Shown in pieces: positions 57,901 to 64,000 of a stretch of 64,000 nt of DNA. Below the pieces are notes generated by a model. The model ran no database searches and had not been told where the DNA came from. It saw only the letters and a program-made list of their open reading frames with translations. The DNA lies in the NCBI RefSeq assembly GCF_005239225.2, contig NC_133302.1:7006001-7070000 (forward strand), written 5' to 3'. This stretch comes from Populus alba (Eukaryota; Streptophyta; Magnoliopsida; Malpighiales; Salicaceae). The position numbers and the translations under genes are program-made. Position 1 is the stretch's first letter, and the number at the start of each line of letters is the position of its first letter.

Positions 57901-60900
57901 AGGCAGAATTCTACAGAGCATTAGAAGTTAACATAGCAATTGCTACATTATTTTCGTAAGTTTTAGTCAATGCATATTCTATATGCTGTGAAAGAGAATT
58001 ATTGCGAGGCTAACAGATTTTGGGCTACACAATGGGGCTTGAAAAGGAGGATATCTTAATCGTTGGGGCATAATGAAGGTAAATATCAAATAACAATCTC
58101 TTGTTTGAAGACCTATGGGATGGTTTCTATAAAAGATGATATTTCAAGAACAAATGAATACTTGTGACAAAGACAAATGAGAAAACACTATATTACATTC
58201 TGCAATCATATTTAGACATCAAAGTAAATATATATAAAAAAAAAAAAACAGAGGAGCAACCTTAGCAACACTTATAGTCTGTTGCTCCATTGCTTCATGT
58301 ATCGTTGCCCTGTCATGCTCCCTCATGCTGCCAACAGAAGTTGGTTTAGCTCAATATCAAGCACTCATAATCATAATCGGTGGAAAACTATTCTGTTATT
58401 GGTGATCAGTTCTGCAAATCAAATCTTTGGTGATCTGTATTGAATACAAAATTACAAGTTCTAATAAAGAGTGGTTTCATGCTGAGATTACCTGTCAAAT
58501 TCATCAATGCAACAAAGCCCTCCATCTGCCAGAACAAGGGCTCCAGCTTCCAACATCCACTCCCCTATTTACATCAAAGACATTGATTAGTCCTTCGAGA
58601 TTTCAAAATAATGCATAATTTCATTTATATGGCATGCTAGTATTCTCCATGGATAACAATCAGTGTTCCTCAAACGAAAGATACAAGATTCCAGGCAATG
58701 GCCAAAATATCATTCAGCAACAGAGCACAAACAGGAAAAAACTGTTATTGTATTTTCTTACAATGCCAAATTTTGATCCAAGAATATTTATCTTTAGAAG
58801 ATGTCAGAAAAAACATGAAAAAGATATTGCACACATATATAACAAAGCGCATCCTAACTGACCACGTGATTTCCATCATAAAATTTCTTTTTTTTTTGTG
58901 TTACAATCAGTTTTTTTAAAATGTCTTTCAAATTGTTTTTCACCCAAAAAGCATTTTTAAATGTTTTTGAATGGTTTTGATGTACTGATGTCAAGAATGA
59001 AAAACAAATTTGAAAAAAAATCATTTTGATGTATTTTCAATTGAAAAAGCACTCGTACAACAATCCCAAGCACACTTGTCATGAGCAGAAATTTTTTCAG
59101 CAACATTGATTCCTTGGAAGGCTTCAGAAGCTAATAGTAAAATACCAAATTGAGTTCAAGAATTTAACCCATTTAGGTAATTTCAGATTAATAGAGAACA
59201 GGGAATCATGGAAGAAACTGTTACAACTATGGACAAAGTTCCAAAATTTTTAGCTTCAGGGAATAGAAATACCTCCATCCTTGACTGCAGTGACAGTTAA
59301 TCCTGCACTAGTACTCCCCAACCCAGTAGTGATAACAGACCGGTTGCTCAGCTTTGCAGCAAATTTTAAGAACTGAGACTTCCCCGTACCTGTGAGATTA
59401 ATTCCATATTGCCTAAGCATTATTATTTATTTTCAGATGGCATCATAATAATCAAGGAATTTAATTTATGCATAATGAAACTTGTAGTCTATTAAAGCCA
59501 AACAATCATTATGGACAAGGTCAAATTTTAAGTTCAAAGTACAGATTTATGCAAGAGTCGTTAATCATAATAACTACATCGCACAGCTCATATAAAAAGC
59601 ATTTATATCAGGAACTCAAAGGTAGATCTCACTTTACTCTGTAATATGTATTGTGTACCTAAACAAAACTGCACAGACTATCTCACTTACAGCTCAGACA
59701 ATAAACATTTATATCAGGAACTCAAAGGTAGATCTCACTTCATTCTATAATATGTATGGTGTAACTAAACAGAACCATGTGGAACATCTCACTCACATAA
59801 TTGGAGAAATTGGTTTAATCTTGTTCGAGCATTTTCTGCTTTCCTAGTTTTCATTGAAAGGATGAATGGATGGGCAAACAAAGCACATGATTGCTGGATC
59901 TCTTTGCACACGTTCCCAGCAGGGGATTGTGTCTTGACAAAAGTCTAAGATGTGTTGGCAGGGTAAATGAATCCCAAATTCCCAATGCAAGGCATTATAT
60001 CACAGATTAGTCTTGCAGCTTAAAACCAATAAAATGCATGTCAATTCATGGCAAATTTCAGAAATATATGTGAACAATGAGAGTATTTGAGCTATCATCC
60101 AGTTTTGATACACATTAGGAAAGCGATCAGCAATCACCTGTAATGCCTAATCCACCATTGCTTACCGCCTGGTAAATGCATAACTCTTCTTATATGCTAT
60201 GCATGAACTTAGTTCAACAGTCTTCCCATAGATAAAATAAATTTTATTCCAACAAAAACAATCATGCAGCTAACTCAAAAAATGAAGCATAAGGCAAATT
60301 TTCTGATTTAAGTAGAATTCAAGGAATCAATTCTTGTTATAAAATAAATATACATGTACCAGTAAAAGAGCAAAATTCACCTGGATCACCAACCAAAAGC
60401 AAATGAGACTCTCCTCGAATCTTTGAACCAGAAGCATCAACATGTTGCACCCCTCCAATAAGTGTTAATGCAACTAAATTTAAGGAATGTCAATGTGTCA
60501 ACCAAGTAAACAATAATCAAGAATTCTAACACATGAGAAAACATGCATCATTGCATAATTATATTCAATCCACATAATCATCAGTTTCACAAATGTTAAG
60601 GTAGTGTAATACAATCAGACTTCCATCTTTTAGAACAATAGAATGGAATGACACAAAATGACAACATACCAGCAAGCTTCACAGTGAAGAGTCCAAAAAT
60701 TTGGGGGCAGAGACCTCGCAGAATGGCATTTCTCCCTGATACCAAGCTCGTTTAAAAACTTGAAATAGAAAAAATAAGCTAAAGGACCAAATCTAACAGT
60801 AAAATCATATGCAATAAGTCAAAAGAAAGGATAACATCCAAGGAGTGTTATCTCAGTATTTCTCATAAACGGTTATAAAGATGAACTACTACTCTACGTA

Positions 60901-63900
60901 AACATCTTAAAGATAAGAACATTGAGAATAGTTTTTACCTTTCAAAGGAGTATCATTGAAATCTGACCAGAACTGCTTGAATTTCATTATAACATCATTG
61001 GGGATGTCAATATCTGCTTTCAGCTCGTTAGTTCTCCTGAGAACAACAGAGAGACAAAATTTGAAGGAAAAAGATACAGATTTAATATTATGGCAGGGAT
61101 ATATTCTAGAAACACTTCCACATGTGCTCAAAATGGGCAATACTGCTATAGATTCCACTTTCACATTTAAGAATTTAAAAGAAAAGGTTTGGTCAAGAAA
61201 TAAATTAAAAAACAGCAGGAACCGAGAATATTGTGGAGAGAATTAAGAGAATGAAAGGACCAAAGAACAATAACTGCACTCTTAGGAAAGCAAAAGACAA
61301 TGGACACTAAGAAAGCATGCACTCAGAAGCAAGTCTTCAGGGGTGTGACTGTGGAAAGTGGTGTAAAATGATAAGTTATCTACAGGGTGAAGCAGCAGAT
61401 GCATCAATAGATTTGGCTGCCAAATCCTTAACAAAGGCACAGGCCCACAATAACTTAGTAGACAGAATAAGATAGAACCCATAAGAAAGATCTCATTACC
61501 TCACATAATTAGCAATTAATACAGGATCAAGATTGGATCGAACATCTTTTAAATCAGGAGACCATTTTGCAGTCAAAATCCCAGTAACAATGATATCATC
61601 TGCAACAAAAACATATCCATAATGCCCCAATTCACCACACCCCATCCACACAGAAATGAAGGAATCCTTTTGGTATTCCAAAACAATGTATAAAACAGGG
61701 TTAATATGAAAGGACAAGAAGCAGATACTGAAACAAGAATGCCAAGGTAAATTTCCAAATGTTATTCTTTAATAATATAATGAACCTATTAAGTAGTTTT
61801 GTCGTAGTTATTTCTTAAAAGATCATATTACTTTAGATAAATTGGAAACAAAAACCATACATGTAGCATACACATATACATCATAGAGTCATGTTTGGTA
61901 AAGGTATTTATTATGACCAATATCACAGAAATGTTTTTAAAAAAATCAGATTAAAAAAAAAGATATCATCAACGCTTACGTTTTACAATAAATTCAGGTT
62001 AAATACAGAATGAGATTTAACGTCTCCAGATTAACAAGGAATAGACAATAAATGCTGTGAATCACGACAAAAATTGGATTTAGAAGCTCAATGTTCCAAG
62101 CAACCAAGACATACTTATTGAAAATAGTCATTTTGTAATACAAAATGCATTTTTCCAAAAAACATTAGTAATCTGAATGGATAAATCAAAGCAGAATTGA
62201 GAATTGAATCTTTCATATTTTTTAACGGTTAATATAGATAGAACAAGTCCCAGCTTGATTTCACGTCAATTTAATTAAGGTACAAGTTCATATTAGCAAT
62301 TCGAGAAAGCAAATCCTAAGAACCGGAATACAAGGCTTCCTCGAAAGTGGTACCTCCTGTTTTTACAATGTCAACAAGATCATCCATGAGAATAACAGGA
62401 ATTGACCGAGGAATGACCCCAACACCCAACACCTGTGTGCTCTCTTGGATTTTGATTTCCTGGTAATCATGCCGTATTACAGATTCATCAACACAGTCAA
62501 ACCTCGTGCCTTCACAGGATTTAGACCTCTGTCATTGGAAAAAGTGGATTAGTGATCGAACTCAAAGTTCATAACACCAAAAGAGACTACATCTACCACA
62601 AAAAGACCAACTAATGCCTTGTTGTAAAATCATGTACTGAAAAGATATCAATAAATTCTAAAATTCACCCTGAAAAGGTACAACAGAAAGAGTAAGCTTA
62701 TCCTTCAATCTATAATTCCATAACGTTAATGCAATGCAATAAAAAATTAAAGATGTCAGTCCAAAGAATTACACCGCAGATGCCAATGGTTATAAGCATG
62801 AATTAGGGAAAAGGACTGAGCATGAAGCTTCATAATTGTGCTCAATAATATGCTGTCAAAAGGGTGTTGCACACTACTTTCTATGTGTTGTCCGCAAACC
62901 TTGCAAAATTGCACTGGGATAAGAATCAATAAGAGACAATCAAGGATAGAGACAATAAACCTGAGAAGGGCAAAACGAAGGTAGTGTTATGGAGTTTCTA
63001 CTTTCCAACTCAGGGTGAACCGGGAAACTGCACAAGAAGAATGCTGGCTCAAAAAGTGGCACACAAATTCCGTTTTCCCCCTAAATGAAATCAAATTTGG
63101 TGAAAAAATAAAAATTGATATAGCACCTAAAAGGCATGCCCATTGGATTCACCAGTGAAATGTTTGTTTGAAACAAAAAAATCAAGGAAAATTTTCTGAT
63201 CGAGAATACAATTATAGTAAGAGATTTCTTGGTCATGTATCTCAAGAAAAAATCATATAAATGTTATTTGCAATAAAACATGTTAAACCATCTAAAAGTA
63301 ATCCCACTCCAGGACCTTAACCCATGTTAAGCCTGGATTTCTCTGAGTCACCTGACAAGAGCTCCTTTAAAAGAGCTTCTCTTATCTAAATAAACCCATA
63401 GTGATTTTCCTAATAACAATAAGCTGACTCCAGCAATTCACACCAATCTACACGATTTCAGCATTTGTCAATGTAAGTCAATCAGATGAGAAACAACCTT
63501 AAATAAATTTTTGGATTCTGATCCATTTACATAAGCAAGTCACTCATGGTCTTGTAGGAAAATTCCCGTTCTTCACAAAACCCAAGAATAAACTAAATCA
63601 ACAAGAAAACCTTACCCTTTCCCCTCCAAAACCTATACATAGCCATGGACTAGGCCAATAAACTTAAGCTGAAGGAAACTTAGACAAAAACATAAGCAAG
63701 CAAACAAAAAAATAAACCTACACATGCTTGCATTTCCGACACTGATACATCCTTTCCCCTTCATACATCTTAATCGCTCCAGACCTGATTAAAGTCCCCT
63801 TAAGAGTGAGAAGAATTCCGCGATGCTTCACTCTCACACGCCCAATGCTAGGAAACGTCTCTACGAACCCCATAACCAAAACAAACCAATCAATGATCCC

Positions 63901-64000
63901 ATCCAAAAACATTAAAAACAAAAAATTTGACAAGAAACAAAACCATAACCGTACCAGGGCATTCAAGTGGAGATCCACATACATTAATCCGCACATGAAT
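54960..64000 (-). CDS. MCM9: MCM9 DNA helicase, N-terminus beyond the window edge
   Basis: Exons, 5' to 3': 63955-64000 (partial), 63722-63860, 62961-63027, 62354-62528, 61500-61599, 60939-61036, 60670-60735, 60381-60473, 59273-59389, 58492-58564, 58261-58327, 57002-57083, 56634-56755, 56477-56544, 55951-56060, 55814-55861, 55594-55746, 54960-55048. All have GT-AG borders and total 1,713 nt in one frame: 570 aa plus stop. Zinc-binding CRKCKH and CPSQ lie near residues 55-85, Walker A GDPGTGKS near 258-265, Walker B CCIDEFD near 320, sensor 1 ATNPKGQYD, and arginine finger LLSRFD near 385. MCM9 acts with MCM8 in homologous recombination repair in animals and plants. Matching the family from memory, MCM9 is clearly better than MCM2-8. 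Some 60-90 N-terminal residues should lie to the right. It ends IIEGLSR, with no long C-terminal extension. Confidence 0.95.
55255..55390 (+). mobile_element. L1 relic in the last MCM9 intron
   Basis: The plus strand reads [15 protein letters not shown], stop, LNAV, which resembles the L1 motif around SLYKIFSKILATRLKHV in ORF2 of the full LINE. The first part is shared with 32520-32575 of the pseudogene. Confidence 0.6.
56792..56812. repeat. (TG)n microsatellite
   Basis: About ten TG units in an MCM9 intron. Confidence 0.9.
57700..57800 (+). mobile_element. Candidate tRNA-derived SINE head
   Basis: GTGGCTCAATTGCC resembles a pol III A box, and TCTTGGGTTAAAACT a B box, about 40 bp later, with a T/A-rich tail after it. 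It lies in an MCM9 intron. No second copy in this window and no target duplication identified. Confidence 0.4.
58880..59085. mobile_element. Possible MITE-like insertion
   Basis: AT-rich segment with mirrored phrases (AAGCATTTTTAAATG, GAAAAACAAATTTG, AATTGAAAAAGCACT) in an MCM9 intron. Its texture is like that of short non-autonomous DNA elements. No clean terminal inverted repeats or target duplication were found. Confidence 0.25.
59583..59790. repeat. Local tandem duplication, about 100-bp unit
   Basis: ATTTATATCAGGAACTCAAA plus GGTAGATCTCACTT recurs at about 59603 and 59708, with ACAGCTCA-type sequence before each copy. It is intronic in MCM9. Confidence 0.9.

Overview
The window is nuclear DNA from a dicot plant. 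It has multi-exon genes with GT-AG introns, copia, Ty3/gypsy (TAT/Ogre-like) and L1-type retrotransposons, and AT-rich spacers. A woody eudicot such as Populus or Salix would fit, but that is only an impression. I found no tRNA, rRNA or CRISPR array. Nothing here amounts to a new enzymatic system; the interest lies in the genome architecture and in the retrotransposons.

Only two genes look intact, both on the minus strand. The first is a patatin-like acyl hydrolase (46667-49321, seven coding exons, about 390 aa). The second is an MCM9 helicase gene (54960-64000, eighteen exons joined in one frame, 570 aa visible, with the N-terminus beyond the right edge).

The left half appears to be an older, decayed direct duplicate of the right half. 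An MCM9 pseudogene (31217-33740) matches 53984-56745. Patatin-flanking DNA at 7.04-14.3 kb and 21.9-22.8 kb matches the flanks at 49.4-50.9 kb and 52-53.3 kb. The 52 kb block is a ghost locus in which 3' and 5' patatin flanks are joined with the gene missing.

Layout: 1-4.3 kb is an old TAT-type LTR, internal relics, two tandem arrays and a minus-strand gypsy integrase. 4.8-7.0 kb is a reversed LTR. 7.3-12.3 kb is a complete but dead copia with a 5-bp target duplication. 12.3-14.3 kb is duplicated patatin-flank DNA. 15.9-21.4 kb is an LTR interrupted by a 3.2-kb solo LTR. 23.8-31.2 kb is a full-length L1-type LINE with a 17-bp target duplication. 31.2-33.7 kb is the MCM9 pseudogene. 33.7-46.1 kb is a reversed copia, first hit by an LTR fragment and later, inside its gag gene, by a young 7.6-kb non-coding TAT-type element (38222-45795). 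46.1-64 kb carries the two genes and further LTR relics.

Shared insertions give a relative chronology. An LTR fragment and an L1 relic occur in both halves and predate the duplication. The full LINE and the plus-strand copia occur on the left only and have near-empty counterpart sites elsewhere. The non-coding TAT element is the youngest insertion seen.
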